Notes under the pieces: model-generated
Databases searched by the model: none
Seen by the model: only the letters and a program-made list of their open reading frames with translations
What the model was told of the DNA's origin: nothing
Position numbers and translations under genes: made by a program
From: Novosphingobium rosa NBRC 15208
GTDB lineage: Bacteria; Pseudomonadota; Alphaproteobacteria; Sphingomonadales; Sphingomonadaceae
Direction of reading: 5' to 3'
Length of the DNA stretch: 64,000 nt
Assembly (NCBI RefSeq): GCF_001598555.1
Contig: NZ_BCZE01000040.1
Location: 17,078 to 81,077, forward strand
In this document: positions 6,893 to 15,273 of the stretch, piece by piece
Layout: the number at the start of each line of letters is the position of its first letter
How positions within the stretch are numbered: the first letter of the stretch is position 1

Positions 6893-8164
6893 TTAAAAAA
6901 CAAACTCCGCCTGCACCCAGATCTTGCGCGTATCGGACCCGAACCCTCGCGCCTGATACTGAGCGAATTTGAGCAACCAGTTGATCGGCTTGGTCGAGAA
7001 CCCAAGCGAAGCGTTGATTTCCTTGCCGTAATGCGCGCCGCCCAGATCGGCGTCGAACCAGTGGTGCGCCACGGTGTAGGTCACGCGGGGCAGGGCTTCG
7101 ATCTTGGGCAGCTTGCCGGTCAGAGTCACGGCATGGTCCCGCAGTCCGTTGGCGGGGGTGGTCAGGAACACATCGGCCCAACCGTTGAACTTGTGCAGGC
7201 TGGAGAGCGGTGTCTGGAACGACCATGCGCCGCCTTGCGCCCTGGCGTCCGCCCCCAGCACCTCGCGCGTGAGAGTCAGCGTGTGCTGGCCCAGAGTCAG
7301 CGCAGGCTCGATGCTGGAATAGGTGGCGGCATAGGTGTTGGGGTTGCGGCCATAGCTGCTCTGCCAAGCAAGGCTGCCCGCCAGCGCCAGCGATGCGTGG
7401 TGGCCCAGCGGCAGAGTCGTGGTCGCGCGCAACCCGTAGGTTTGAGAACTGTCCAGCTGCGATCGGGCGCCGGGCTGATTCAGGAAGGGCGTGGACTCAT
7501 AATCCAGCAGATAGGCGAAGCCTTTCAGCGAGGCCTGTTTTGCCACGATCCCGCCCGTTATGAAGGTGAAGTCGCCGCGCAGATGATCGCGCGGGGCGCC
7601 GTCGCTGCCGTTGACGGTGTTCTGGCGGATGGCATGTGTTGCATCCAGCACCAGCGGGCCGAGAGCGGTCTGGATGCGGGCGGCATCGAAGGTCTGCTCG
7701 GTTTGGCGCCAGGGGGCGTTGCCGACGAAGCGCTGGTCGTCGAGGATGATGCGCTGGCGGCCCACCGTCGCGGTCAGTGGCCTGGTGGCATAGCGCAGTT
7801 GCAGCCGGTTGAGCGCCACGGTGGAGCCATCGGCGATGGTGGCGCGATTGGGGCGGTATTGGTCGCTGGGCGTGGCATAGGAAAAGCCGCTGAAGCCCGA
7901 TCCGAAATGGGTGGTGCCGGTGCCCTCGACCAGCAGCGAGATGTGGCTGGGCTTGTGAGTCAGCTCGGCCCCGGCGCGCAGGCGCAGGCTTTCGGCATGG
8001 GCATCGCGACTGGTGGCATCGACATCCTCCCAGCGGGCGCGGACATCGACGATCGGGGCCAGCGTGAGCTGCTCATCAAGCGCGAAGGGGTGAGTCTGGG
8101 CCTGTGCGGTGGTGGCGCAGGTGGTCAGCGACAGGGCAAAGATGGCAGGGCGAAAGCAAGTCAT
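6893..8164 (-). CDS. Alginate-export-type outer-membrane porin
   Basis: This 423-residue protein has a signal peptide (FRPAIFALSLTTCATTAQA-Q) and then alternating beta-strand character to the end, closing in WVQAEFVF with a terminal phenylalanine typical of outer-membrane barrels. Segments such as VDVRARWEDVD near residue 40, LRLRAGAELT, and RQRIILDDQRFVGNAPWRQ near 150 fit the alginate-export/AlgE-like porin family. The natural substrate is unknown; no alginate genes are present nearby. I chose the ATG at 8164 because the signal peptide starts there; 12 extra upstream codons lack that character. It converges on the preceding unknown gene across repeat copy B. Confidence 0.75.
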   Translation of the reverse strand: MTCFRPAIFALSLTTCATTAQAQTHPFALDEQLTLAPIVDVRARWEDVDATSRDAHAESLRLRAGAELTHKPSHISLLVEGTGTTHFGSGFSGFSYATPSDQYRPNRATIADGSTVALNRLQLRYATRPLTATVGRQRIILDDQRFVGNAPWRQTEQTFDAARIQTALGPLVLDATHAIRQNTVNGSDGAPRDHLRGDFTFITGGIVAKQASLKGFAYLLDYESTPFLNQPGARSQLDSSQTYGLRATTTLPLGHHASLALAGSLAWQSSYGRNPNTYAATYSSIEPALTLGQHTLTLTREVLGADARAQGGAWSFQTPLSSLHKFNGWADVFLTTPANGLRDHAVTLTGKLPKIEALPRVTYTVAHHWFDADLGGAHYGKEINASLGFSTKPINWLLKFAQYQARGFGSDTRKIWVQAEFVF

Positions 8165-8244
8165 CCGCCTGCCCTGCCTGTGGGGTCCGTGTTGCTTCAA
8201 GCCTGATCCGGACGCCGAAACGATTTGTCACGGATCAGCATTCA

Positions 8245-9105
8245 TCAGGCAAAACGCCGGGCCCCACCCACGCAGAGCACCACGGCGGCGGTGGCGGCGA
8301 TCATGGAGGGTGCCACTGTCTCGCGCAGGAAGAACGCCGAGAGGCCGAGGCCCATGAAGGGCTGCAAAAGTTGCAGCTGTCCGACCTTGGCGATGCCGCC
8401 CAGCGCCAGGCCGCGATACCAGAAGATAAAACCCAGCAACATGCTGAAGATCGAGACATAGGCCAGCCCGCCCCAGGCCATCGCCGGCAGGCCGCCGAGG
8501 GTGGCGGGCCATGTCAGCAAGGCCAGCAGCGCAGCCACCGGCGAACACACCGCCAGCGACCAGCTGATCGTCTGCCACCCGCCGAGCCTGCGTGACAGCA
8601 CCGCGCCCTCGGCATAGGCCAGCCCACAAAGCACCACGGCCACCACCATCAGCGCATCGCCCAGCGCCGAGCCATTTGCACCGCGATTCAGGGCAAAGCC
8701 CGCCACCGCTCCGGCCCCAGCCAGTGCAAAAGCCCAGAAGGCGGGGTGGGGGCGCTCGCCACCGCGCAGCACGCCGAAGAGCGCGGTGGAGAGCGGCAAC
8801 AGCCCCAGAAACACCAGCGATCGCCCCGCCGTGATATGCTGAAGCGCAATCGCCGTCAGCAGCGGAAAGCCGATCACCGCTCCGCCTGCCACGATCCCCA
8901 GCGAAGGCAGATCCCCGCGCGCCGGGCGTTTCTGTCGCAGCGCCAGCAGCAAAAGCCCACCCAGCGCGGCGGCAATCAGCGCGCGGGCGGCGGTGAGGAA
9001 CATGGGGGAAAAGCCCATGATGGCGGCGCGCGTGGCGGGCATCGACCCGCTGAACAGCACCACCCCGATCATCCCGTTCACCCAGCCCGACGAGCTGACG
9101 CGCAT
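8245..9105 (-). CDS. EamA/DMT-family transporter
   Basis: This 286-residue inner-membrane protein has about ten hydrophobic spans arranged as two EamA repeats, the mark of drug/metabolite transporters. Segments include NGMIGVVLFSGSMPATRAA at the N-terminus, LVFLGLLPLSTALFGVL and, in the second repeat, YVSIFSMLLGFIFWYRGLALG, then a lysine-containing KVGQLQLLQPF. It is divergent from a MocR regulator, with an inverted-repeat operator in the 109-bp gap; such pairs usually mean that the regulator controls the transporter. The substrate is not predictable; amino acid or vitamin B6-type compounds are typical of MocR contexts (inference). Confidence 0.88.
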   Translation of the reverse strand: MRVSSSGWVNGMIGVVLFSGSMPATRAAIMGFSPMFLTAARALIAAALGGLLLLALRQKRPARGDLPSLGIVAGGAVIGFPLLTAIALQHITAGRSLVFLGLLPLSTALFGVLRGGERPHPAFWAFALAGAGAVAGFALNRGANGSALGDALMVVAVVLCGLAYAEGAVLSRRLGGWQTISWSLAVCSPVAALLALLTWPATLGGLPAMAWGGLAYVSIFSMLLGFIFWYRGLALGGIAKVGQLQLLQPFMGLGLSAFFLRETVAPSMIAATAAVVLCVGGARRFA

Positions 9106-9171
9106 TGTATCCTCCTTACGAAACCTGCGCTCTGGTTAGGGCGAGGGGGCTGGCGAACACAGGGACAGATC

Positions 9172-9195
9172 GATACAGTTGGCGTAATCTGTATC
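9172..9195. promoter_or_regulatory. Inverted-repeat operator between EamA and MocR genes
   Basis: GATACAG and CTGTATC form a perfect 7-bp inverted repeat with a 10-bp spacer, and a further half-site ATACAG overlaps the MocR gene start at about 9210. The position in the divergent gap fits autoregulation and control of the EamA gene by the MocR protein. Confidence 0.6.
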
Positions 9196-9214
9196 ATCAG
9201 AAAGGCCCATACAG

Positions 9215-10603
9215 ATGAGCGATGCCCCTCTCACCCGCACCCAATCGGTGATGGCCGCGATCCGCGCCCGCATCGAAGGCCGCATGCTGGGGGCAGGGGA
9301 CAAGCTGCCCTCGATCCGCCGGTTGGCGGGCGCGATGGGCGTCTCCCCTGCCACGGTGGTCGAGGCCTATGACCGTCTCGTGGCCGAGGGGCTGATCCGC
9401 GCCGTCCCCAAATCGGGCTTTTTCGTTGCACGGCGCGGTGTGGCGCCGATGGCGCTGGCCGAACTGGCCCCGGCGCGCCCGCCCGAGATCGATCCCTTCT
9501 GGGTCTCGCGTCAGGCGCTCGATACGCCGGAGGACACCATCAAACCGGGCTGCGGCTGGATGCCCGCCGCGATGATGCCTCAGGAACCCCTGCGCCGGGC
9601 CATGCGCGAGGTGCTGCGCGGCGCGGACAGTCTGCTCACCGATTACGGCAGCACGCGCGGCAATCCGGCGCTGCGGCGGCATCTGGCTTTGGGCTTTGCG
9701 GGTGAGGGGCTGGCGGTGGATGTCGACCAGATCATGCTCACCGCCTCGGGCACGCAGGCGATCGATCTGATCTGCCGCTTTCTGCTGCGCCCCGGCGACA
9801 CCGTGCTGGTGGACGATCCCTGCTATTTCAACTTTCAGGCGCTGCTCACGGCGCATCAGGCGCGGATCGTCAGCGTGCCTTACACGGCCACCGGCCCCGA
9901 TGTCGCTCTGATGGAGCAACTGGCGCAGGCCGAGCGACCCCGGCTCTACATCACCAATTCGGCGCTGCATAATCCCACAGGGGCCAGCCTTTCGCCGCGT
10001 GTGGCGCATCGCGTGCTGGGCATCGCGGCCAGCGTGGGGATGACCATCGTGGAAGACGATATCTTCGTCGATTTCGAGAGCCAGCCCTCGCCGCGACTGA
10101 CGGTGCTGGACGGGCTGGTCGATGTGATCCGCATCGGCAGCTTTTCCAAGACGCTCTCGGCCGCCGCGCGCTGCGGCTATATTGCGGCGCGGCCTGAATG
10201 GGTCAATGCGCTGGTCGATCTGCAGGTGGCGACCAATTTTGGCGGCCCCAGCCCGGTGGCCAGCGCGGTGGTGGCGCATGTCCTCTCCAGCGGCACCTAT
10301 CGCAAGCATATGGACGATCTGCGGCGCAAACTGACCCGGTTGCGCGGCGAGGTCGGTGTGAGGCTGACAGCCTTGGGCATCGAACCATGGCTGATGCCTC
10401 AGGGCGGCTTCTATCTGTGGTGCCGCCTGCCCGAGGGGATGGATTCACGCCGTCTGGCCCGTGCCGGGCTTGAGCGGGGGCTGGTGCTGGCCCCCGGCAA
10501 TGTCTTCAGCCCATCCGAGACGGCGGAACGCTTTATGCGCTTCAACGCCACGCAAATGCCGGATCGGGCATTTGACCACTTGGCCGCCCTTATCGCAGAG
10601 TAA
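9215..10603 (+). CDS. MocR-type regulator (GntR HTH fused to PLP aminotransferase domain)
   Basis: This 462-residue cytosolic regulator carries an N-terminal winged helix (about residues 8-72, with LPSIRRLAGAMGVSPATVVE) joined to a fold-type I aminotransferase domain. The PLP-binding lysine is in SFSKTLSAAARCGYIA near residue 313, and the conserved NPTGASLSPR stretch is near 250. MocR proteins sense PLP, amino acids or related amines and act on nearby promoters. The gene is divergent from an EamA exporter. A perfect inverted repeat sits 20 bp before its ATG, and the gene itself may be a target. Confidence 0.92.
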   Translation: MSDAPLTRTQSVMAAIRARIEGRMLGAGDKLPSIRRLAGAMGVSPATVVEAYDRLVAEGLIRAVPKSGFFVARRGVAPMALAELAPARPPEIDPFWVSRQALDTPEDTIKPGCGWMPAAMMPQEPLRRAMREVLRGADSLLTDYGSTRGNPALRRHLALGFAGEGLAVDVDQIMLTASGTQAIDLICRFLLRPGDTVLVDDPCYFNFQALLTAHQARIVSVPYTATGPDVALMEQLAQAERPRLYITNSALHNPTGASLSPRVAHRVLGIAASVGMTIVEDDIFVDFESQPSPRLTVLDGLVDVIRIGSFSKTLSAAARCGYIAARPEWVNALVDLQVATNFGGPSPVASAVVAHVLSSGTYRKHMDDLRRKLTRLRGEVGVRLTALGIEPWLMPQGGFYLWCRLPEGMDSRRLARAGLERGLVLAPGNVFSPSETAERFMRFNATQMPDRAFDHLAALIAE

Positions 10604-10663
10604 TGATATAAAATTTCATTATAGGGTCTGGCCTTTCCCTGAATCGTGATATAACGTTACATC
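10601..10663. promoter_or_regulatory. AT-rich promoter region with two palindromes before TonB receptor
   Basis: TAATGA and TCATTA (10601-10621) form an inverted repeat around TATAAAATT. A second palindrome, GATATAACGTTACATC (10648-10663), is symmetric except at one base pair. Both stand out from the GC-rich surroundings and lie 120-180 bp before the ZnuD-like gene. A metalloregulator such as Zur is a candidate, but the core differs from the usual Zur box. Confidence 0.4.
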
Positions 10664-10783
10664 CATGCGCGGCGAGACAAGTGGTCCAGCCGTGCGGAGC
10701 TTGGGGGAGCATCCGCGCGGGCGATGGGCTGCGCGCCGCGAAGATGGCCTGTGGCCTGCGAAGACGTGAACAAGGGAGTTTCT

Positions 10784-12817
10784 ATGCGTTCGATTCATCT
10801 GGCCGGCGCGGCCGTGCTGGCGCTGGCCTATGCCGGTGTGGCCCCCATGGCTCTTGCCGATACGGCAAGCGAAGCCGCTGCCACCACCGAATCCGGCGGC
10901 CCGACCACGCGCGGCGATGACATCATCGTGACCGCCACCCCCTTCCGCCATACGGCTGACGAAACGCCGACGCTCTCCACCAAGGTGAATGCCGACCAGA
11001 TCCTGGCCGCCGGCGGCGCCAGCATTGGCGATGCGCTGCGCGATGTGCCCGGTGTCTCGGTCAGCGGCTTTGCGGCGGGCGCCAGCCGCCCGATCATCCG
11101 CGGCATGGATGCGGCCCGCGTGCGCCTGCTGGAGGATGGCACCAGCTCTTCGGACGTGTCCGACATCGGGCCGGACCATGGTATCCCCATCGACCCGCTC
11201 GCCGCGCGCAGTATCGAGGTGGTGCGTGGCGCCGCCACGCTGCGTTACGGCAGCCAGGCGATTGGCGGCGTGGTCAACACGCTCAACAACCGTGTGCCCA
11301 CCAGCCTGCCCGACAGAGCGATCAGCGCCGAGGCCACCGTGGCCCACACCACCATCAATGATTCCAACGAGGCTTCGGGTCTGGTCGATGGCCGGATCGG
11401 CAATCTGGCGCTGCATGCCGATGGTTTCTACCGCCACTCTGACGATTACGGCACGCCTGAAGGCGTTCAGCAGAACTCCTTCTTCCACGGGCGCGGCGGT
11501 TCGGTCGGCGGGTCGTATTTCCTCGGCGGCGGCGATAGCCATGTCGGCGTGGCGGTGACGCATTACGATGCGCAATATGGCATCCCCAGCGACACCACCT
11601 TCATCGACATGCGCCAGACCAAGATCATGAGCCGCAACAGCTTCGATCTGGGCACCGGCCTGCTCAAGACGCTGAATGTCGATGGCAGCTATGCCAACTA
11701 TGAGCATGCCGAGAAGAACCCCGACGGCTCGATCAACACCACCTTCAAGAACAAGGAAGGCAATGCCCGCGCCGAGCTGCTGCTCAACCGCATCGGCGCG
11801 GTGCGCAACACGGCGGTGGGCTTCGAGTATCAGCACCGTGATTTCTCGGCCATCGGCGAGGACAGCTCCTATCTGAATCCCGCCACCAGCGAGAATGTCG
11901 CGGGCTATCTCTTCACCGAGGTGGAGATCGCCAAGGCGCTGCATCTGGAAGCCAGCGGCCGCGTCGAGCATGTTAGCATCACCGGCACGCCTGCCGATGA
12001 TGTGTTCACCCGCCGCAACTTCACGCCCGTCAGCGGCGCCATCGGCGCTTTGTTCACCGCCACGGAAGGCGTGAAGCTGGGGCTGAACTTCTCCAGCACG
12101 GGCCGCGCCCCGGCACTGACGGAAATGTTCGCGCGCGGTGGCCATGACGGCCCGCAGACCTTCGAGACCGGCGATCCGAATCTGAAGATCGAGCGCGCCA
12201 ACTCGCTGGAGCTGAGCCTGCGCATCCGCAAGGGCCCCTTCCGCTTCGACGGCAGCCTCTACAACACCTGGTACAAGAACTACATCTACGGCGATCTGAC
12301 CGGCCGCACCTGTGACGATGACGGCGATTGCGTCGTGGGTGACAGCGAGGAGCTGCGCGAGGTGATCTACCGCCAGCAGGGCGCCCGTTTCCGGGGCCTT
12401 GAGGCGCAGGCCACTTATGATCTGATTCAGGGGCCCCATGGCACGCTGACCGCCAAGGTGCTGGGCGATTACACCCGCGCCACGCTGGACAGTGGCAGCA
12501 ATGTGCCGCGCATTCCGCCCTATCGCGTTGGCGGCGGGCTGAACTGGCAGAGCAAGCTGGTCGATGCCGGGGTGACCTTCATCCACTATGGCCGCCAGAA
12601 CGATTACGGCGATTTTGACTCCGCCACCGCCGGTTACAATTCGCTGAGCGCTCAGGCGGCGGTGCGCCCCTTCAAGCAGTATCCCGGCGTGGAACTGGCT
12701 TTGATCGGCCAGAATCTGACCAATGACGTTCAACGCCTCGCCACCTCCTTCAACAAGGATCTGGTGATGATGCCCGGTCGCTCCCTGCGTGTCGTGCTGA
12801 AGGTTGCCACCTTCTAA
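10784..12817 (+). CDS. ZnuD-like TonB-dependent receptor
   Basis: This is an outer-membrane, TonB-energised importer of 677 residues. A signal peptide ends near ALADTA; the plug domain follows (DDIIVTATPFRHTADETPTL, then SRPIIRGMDAARVRLLEDG, and IEVVRGAATLRYGSQAIGGVVN), then a 22-strand barrel ending in LRVVLKVATF. The plug wording and the segment HDGPQTFETGDPNLK are close to those of ZnuD, the zinc/heme receptor of Neisseria and others. An external loop has a close cysteine pair (CDDDGDC). I prefer the ATG at 10784, which has AAGGGAG upstream and a proper signal peptide; 20 codons further upstream lack this. Zinc uptake is the likeliest role (inference). Confidence 0.85.
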   Translation: MRSIHLAGAAVLALAYAGVAPMALADTASEAAATTESGGPTTRGDDIIVTATPFRHTADETPTLSTKVNADQILAAGGASIGDALRDVPGVSVSGFAAGASRPIIRGMDAARVRLLEDGTSSSDVSDIGPDHGIPIDPLAARSIEVVRGAATLRYGSQAIGGVVNTLNNRVPTSLPDRAISAEATVAHTTINDSNEASGLVDGRIGNLALHADGFYRHSDDYGTPEGVQQNSFFHGRGGSVGGSYFLGGGDSHVGVAVTHYDAQYGIPSDTTFIDMRQTKIMSRNSFDLGTGLLKTLNVDGSYANYEHAEKNPDGSINTTFKNKEGNARAELLLNRIGAVRNTAVGFEYQHRDFSAIGEDSSYLNPATSENVAGYLFTEVEIAKALHLEASGRVEHVSITGTPADDVFTRRNFTPVSGAIGALFTATEGVKLGLNFSSTGRAPALTEMFARGGHDGPQTFETGDPNLKIERANSLELSLRIRKGPFRFDGSLYNTWYKNYIYGDLTGRTCDDDGDCVVGDSEELREVIYRQQGARFRGLEAQATYDLIQGPHGTLTAKVLGDYTRATLDSGSNVPRIPPYRVGGGLNWQSKLVDAGVTFIHYGRQNDYGDFDSATAGYNSLSAQAAVRPFKQYPGVELALIGQNLTNDVQRLATSFNKDLVMMPGRSLRVVLKVATF

Positions 12818-12834
12818 GCTACCCACGCAGCACC

Positions 12835-12878
12835 ATGAGCCGGGGTGGAGAGGTGGTCGCCCTCCCGCCCCGGCTCAT
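12835..12878. terminator. Terminator between TonB receptor and convergent cupin gene
   Basis: ATGAGCCGGGG pairs perfectly with CCCCGGCTCAT across a 22-base loop that can itself fold. On the plus strand it is followed by TCCTTT. It sits 17 bp after the receptor stop codon and 4 bp before the stop of the convergent gene. Confidence 0.65.
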
Positions 12879-12882
12879 TCCT

Positions 12883-13404
12883 TTACGGTTTAGGCGGCAC
12901 CCCGCGCGGCAGCTTCATGGTGATGAGGATCAGCCGCCCGTTGATCTGGCTGAACCAGTGCGGCGTGCCTTCGGGCACCATCACCATATCGCCCTTGGCG
13001 ATCGGGCGCATGCTGCCTCCGATGATGCCGGTTCCAGCCAGCTGGGCGGGGGCGGTGCGATGCGCCCCTTGCAAGGTGCCGCCGGTGACCAGCGAGCCGC
13101 TGCCATCCACCACCTGAATATACTCCGCATCGGCCTCATGGGTGGCCGCGCCGGACACAGCCTGACGATATTCCAGCATGGCGCGATAGTTGCCCAGCCC
13201 CACCAGCGGCTGGAACGCCACCGCCTGGTCCGGTTTGAGATGAGAGGCGATCAAATCGATGGTCTGCTCGATGGCCGCCTGATTCATGAAGAGACCGGGC
13301 ATGGGAGGGGGCGGGGCCGTGAGGGCGGCCTGCTGCGCGATGGCGGGTGCTGCGATCAACCCCAGAGCCGTCAGCCAGAACCAATGTTTCCCGCGCATGC
13401 CCAT
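12883..13404 (-). CDS. Exported cupin-domain protein
   Basis: The 173-residue product has a signal peptide (WFWLTALGLIAAPAIAQQ), so it probably acts in the periplasm. The C-terminal half is a single cupin: motif 1 is HEADAEYIQVVDGSG near residue 88 and motif 2 is GDMVMVPEGTPHWFSQING near 138, with the metal-binding histidines and glutamate in place. The first half, up to about residue 75, contains VAFQPLVGLGNYRAMLEYR. A second ATG two codons in is also usable. No enzymatic role can be assigned; it stands between the TonB receptor and a LysR regulator without operon partners. Confidence 0.75.
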   Translation of the reverse strand: MGMRGKHWFWLTALGLIAAPAIAQQAALTAPPPPMPGLFMNQAAIEQTIDLIASHLKPDQAVAFQPLVGLGNYRAMLEYRQAVSGAATHEADAEYIQVVDGSGSLVTGGTLQGAHRTAPAQLAGTGIIGGSMRPIAKGDMVMVPEGTPHWFSQINGRLILITMKLPRGVPPKP

Positions 13405-13473
13405 CCCCCTTTGCGATGCAGGTCTGAACTATGCCAGATCGGCGGCGGACAGCAAGAATCAGCCCTGCGCGGA

Positions 13474-14385
13474 TCACCCCTGCGTTGCCCAGGGCGCGGC
13501 GGAGAGATGCCGGGCCAGAAACTCGATCAGCACCCGCACCCGCGCCGGGCGCAATTGCCCGGGCGGCGTCACCAGATGCAGCGCGATATCGGGGATGCGC
13601 CAGTCGGGCAGCACCTCCACCAGAGCGCCGCTGGCCAGATGCTCCCACACCATGAAATCGGGCTGCAGCGCCATGCCTTGCCCGGCCAGCAGAGCAGGGG
13701 CCAGAGCATCGGCATTGTTGGCGCCCAGACGGCCCTTGATCGTCACCATATAGTCGCCCTGCGTCGCATGGCTGAAGCGCCATGTGCCCGGCGCCTCCAG
13801 ATTGGTGTAGAGCAGCCCGGTATGGGCCGAGAGATCGCGCGGATGGGCCGGAGCCCCATGCTCCGCCAGATAGGCCGGGCTGGCCACCAGCGGGCGGCGC
13901 ACGGTGCACAGGCGCCGCGCGCGCAGTGAGGAATCCTCAAGCCCGGCGATGCGCAGCACCACATCATGCCCGCCGCCGACCACATCGACCAGCGAATCGG
14001 ACAGGTCCACATCCACATTCACCTGCGGAAAAGCGCCCAGAAACTCAGGCAGGATCGGGGCGACATGGCGCAGACCAAAGCTCATCGGCACGGCCAGTCG
14101 CACGAGGCCGCGCGGCGTATCGCCCTCGGCGCTGGCCTGCGCCTCGGCGGCCTCGCCATCGGCCAGGATGCGGCGGGCCTTGTCCAGCACGCCGCGCCCG
14201 CTTTCGGTCAGCGCCAGACGGCGGCTGGTGCGGTGAAGCAGCGGTACACCAAGCCGCGCCTCCAGCCGCGTGACCGCCTTGGAAACTGTGGGTTTGGAGA
14301 GGCCCAGCGCCTCGGCGGCGGCGGCGAAAGAGCCGGTGTCCACCACGCGGGCGAAGATCGCCCAGGCCTCCAGATCGGGCAGCAT
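13474..14385 (-). CDS. LysR-family transcriptional regulator
   Basis: This 303-residue regulator has an N-terminal winged helix (VVDTGSFAAAAEALGLSKPTVSKAVTRLEA at about 12-41, followed by GVPLLHRTSRR) and a periplasmic-binding-like effector domain (about 90-295). It has the AaeR/CrgA-like wording LVRLAVPMSFG near 93. It is divergent from the pirin operon, with a 123-bp gap, so it is likely to regulate those genes and itself. Effector unknown; in the family they are often electrophiles or aromatic compounds. Confidence 0.92.
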   Translation of the reverse strand: MLPDLEAWAIFARVVDTGSFAAAAEALGLSKPTVSKAVTRLEARLGVPLLHRTSRRLALTESGRGVLDKARRILADGEAAEAQASAEGDTPRGLVRLAVPMSFGLRHVAPILPEFLGAFPQVNVDVDLSDSLVDVVGGGHDVVLRIAGLEDSSLRARRLCTVRRPLVASPAYLAEHGAPAHPRDLSAHTGLLYTNLEAPGTWRFSHATQGDYMVTIKGRLGANNADALAPALLAGQGMALQPDFMVWEHLASGALVEVLPDWRIPDIALHLVTPPGQLRPARVRVLIEFLARHLSAAPWATQG

Positions 14386-14508
14386 CGATAAAATTCTTTC
14401 ACTGGTGAAGTTCCATCATTGCCATTTCTTTCCTCTGCGCAATCTCTAAATTGGCCTCAACAGCCACAGAGACATCTGAGAGACACTCTGGCGGCACGGA
14501 GAATACCC

Positions 14509-15207
14509 ATGATCGAACTGCGCCCCTTCGCTTCCATCGGCCATGCCAACCATGGCTGGCTCGACGCCCGCCACCACTTCTCCTTCGCCGATTATTACGA
14601 GCCCGACCGCATGCACTGGGGCAACCTGCGTGTGTGGAACGACGACACCATCGCGGCCAAGAGCGGCTTTCCCCCTCACCCTCACCGCGACATGGAAATC
14701 ATCACCTATGTCCGCAAGGGCGCGATCAGCCACCGCGACTCGCTGGGCAACCAGGGCCGCACCGAGGCGGGCGACGTTCAGGTGATGAGCGCCGGCACCG
14801 GCATCACCCATGCCGAATACAACCTTGAGGATGAGACCACCACGCTCTTCCAGATCTGGATCCAGCCCACCCGCACCGGCGAGCAGCCGAGCTGGGGCGC
14901 CCGCCAGTTCCCCAAGGGCGAGCGCGCCGGCCAACTGGTGGTGCTGGCCAGCGGCTACGGCGACGACGGCGATGCCCTGCCGATCCGCACCGAGGCCCGC
15001 ATCGTGGGCGGCACGATCCGCGCCGGTGAGACGGTCGATTACGTGCTGGGCACCGAGCGCAAGGGTTACCTTGTCCCCGCCACCGGCGCCATCGAGGTCA
15101 ATGGCGTGAAGGCCAACACCCGTGACGGCGTGGCCATCGCCGAGGTCGAAACGATCAGCATCACCGCTCTGGAAGATGCCGAGATCGTTCTGGTCGATAC
15201 GCTGTAA
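14509..15207 (+). CDS. Pirin-family protein (YhhW-like)
   Basis: This is a 232-residue bicupin. The N-terminal cupin carries the pirin metal-site motif HPHRDMEIITYV near 55 and AGTGITHAEYN near 98, with the two HxH histidines, a third histidine and glutamate needed for iron or nickel binding. YhhW-type pirins have quercetin 2,3-dioxygenase activity in vitro; the true role is unclear. I chose the ATG at 14509 (MIELRPFASIGHANHGWLDA), which matches the family start; the upstream 30 codons do not. It leads an operon with a second pirin, OsmC and a small unknown protein, opposite a LysR gene. Confidence 0.9.
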   Translation: MIELRPFASIGHANHGWLDARHHFSFADYYEPDRMHWGNLRVWNDDTIAAKSGFPPHPHRDMEIITYVRKGAISHRDSLGNQGRTEAGDVQVMSAGTGITHAEYNLEDETTTLFQIWIQPTRTGEQPSWGARQFPKGERAGQLVVLASGYGDDGDALPIRTEARIVGGTIRAGETVDYVLGTERKGYLVPATGAIEVNGVKANTRDGVAIAEVETISITALEDAEIVLVDTL

Positions 15208-15215
15208 TATCCCCC

Positions 15216-15241
15216 GGCGCGGAGGCCCCCGACTCCGCGCC
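15216..15241. repeat. Hairpin between the two pirin genes
   Basis: GGCGCGGAG and CTCCGCGCC form a perfect 9-bp stem with an 8-base loop, 8 bp after the first pirin stop. It is followed by ACCCGTTTTC. It may be a partial terminator that lowers expression of the downstream genes or an RNA-stabilising hairpin. Confidence 0.5.
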
Positions 15242-15273
15242 ACCCGTTTTCTCCACCCACGGAGTACCCCGCC

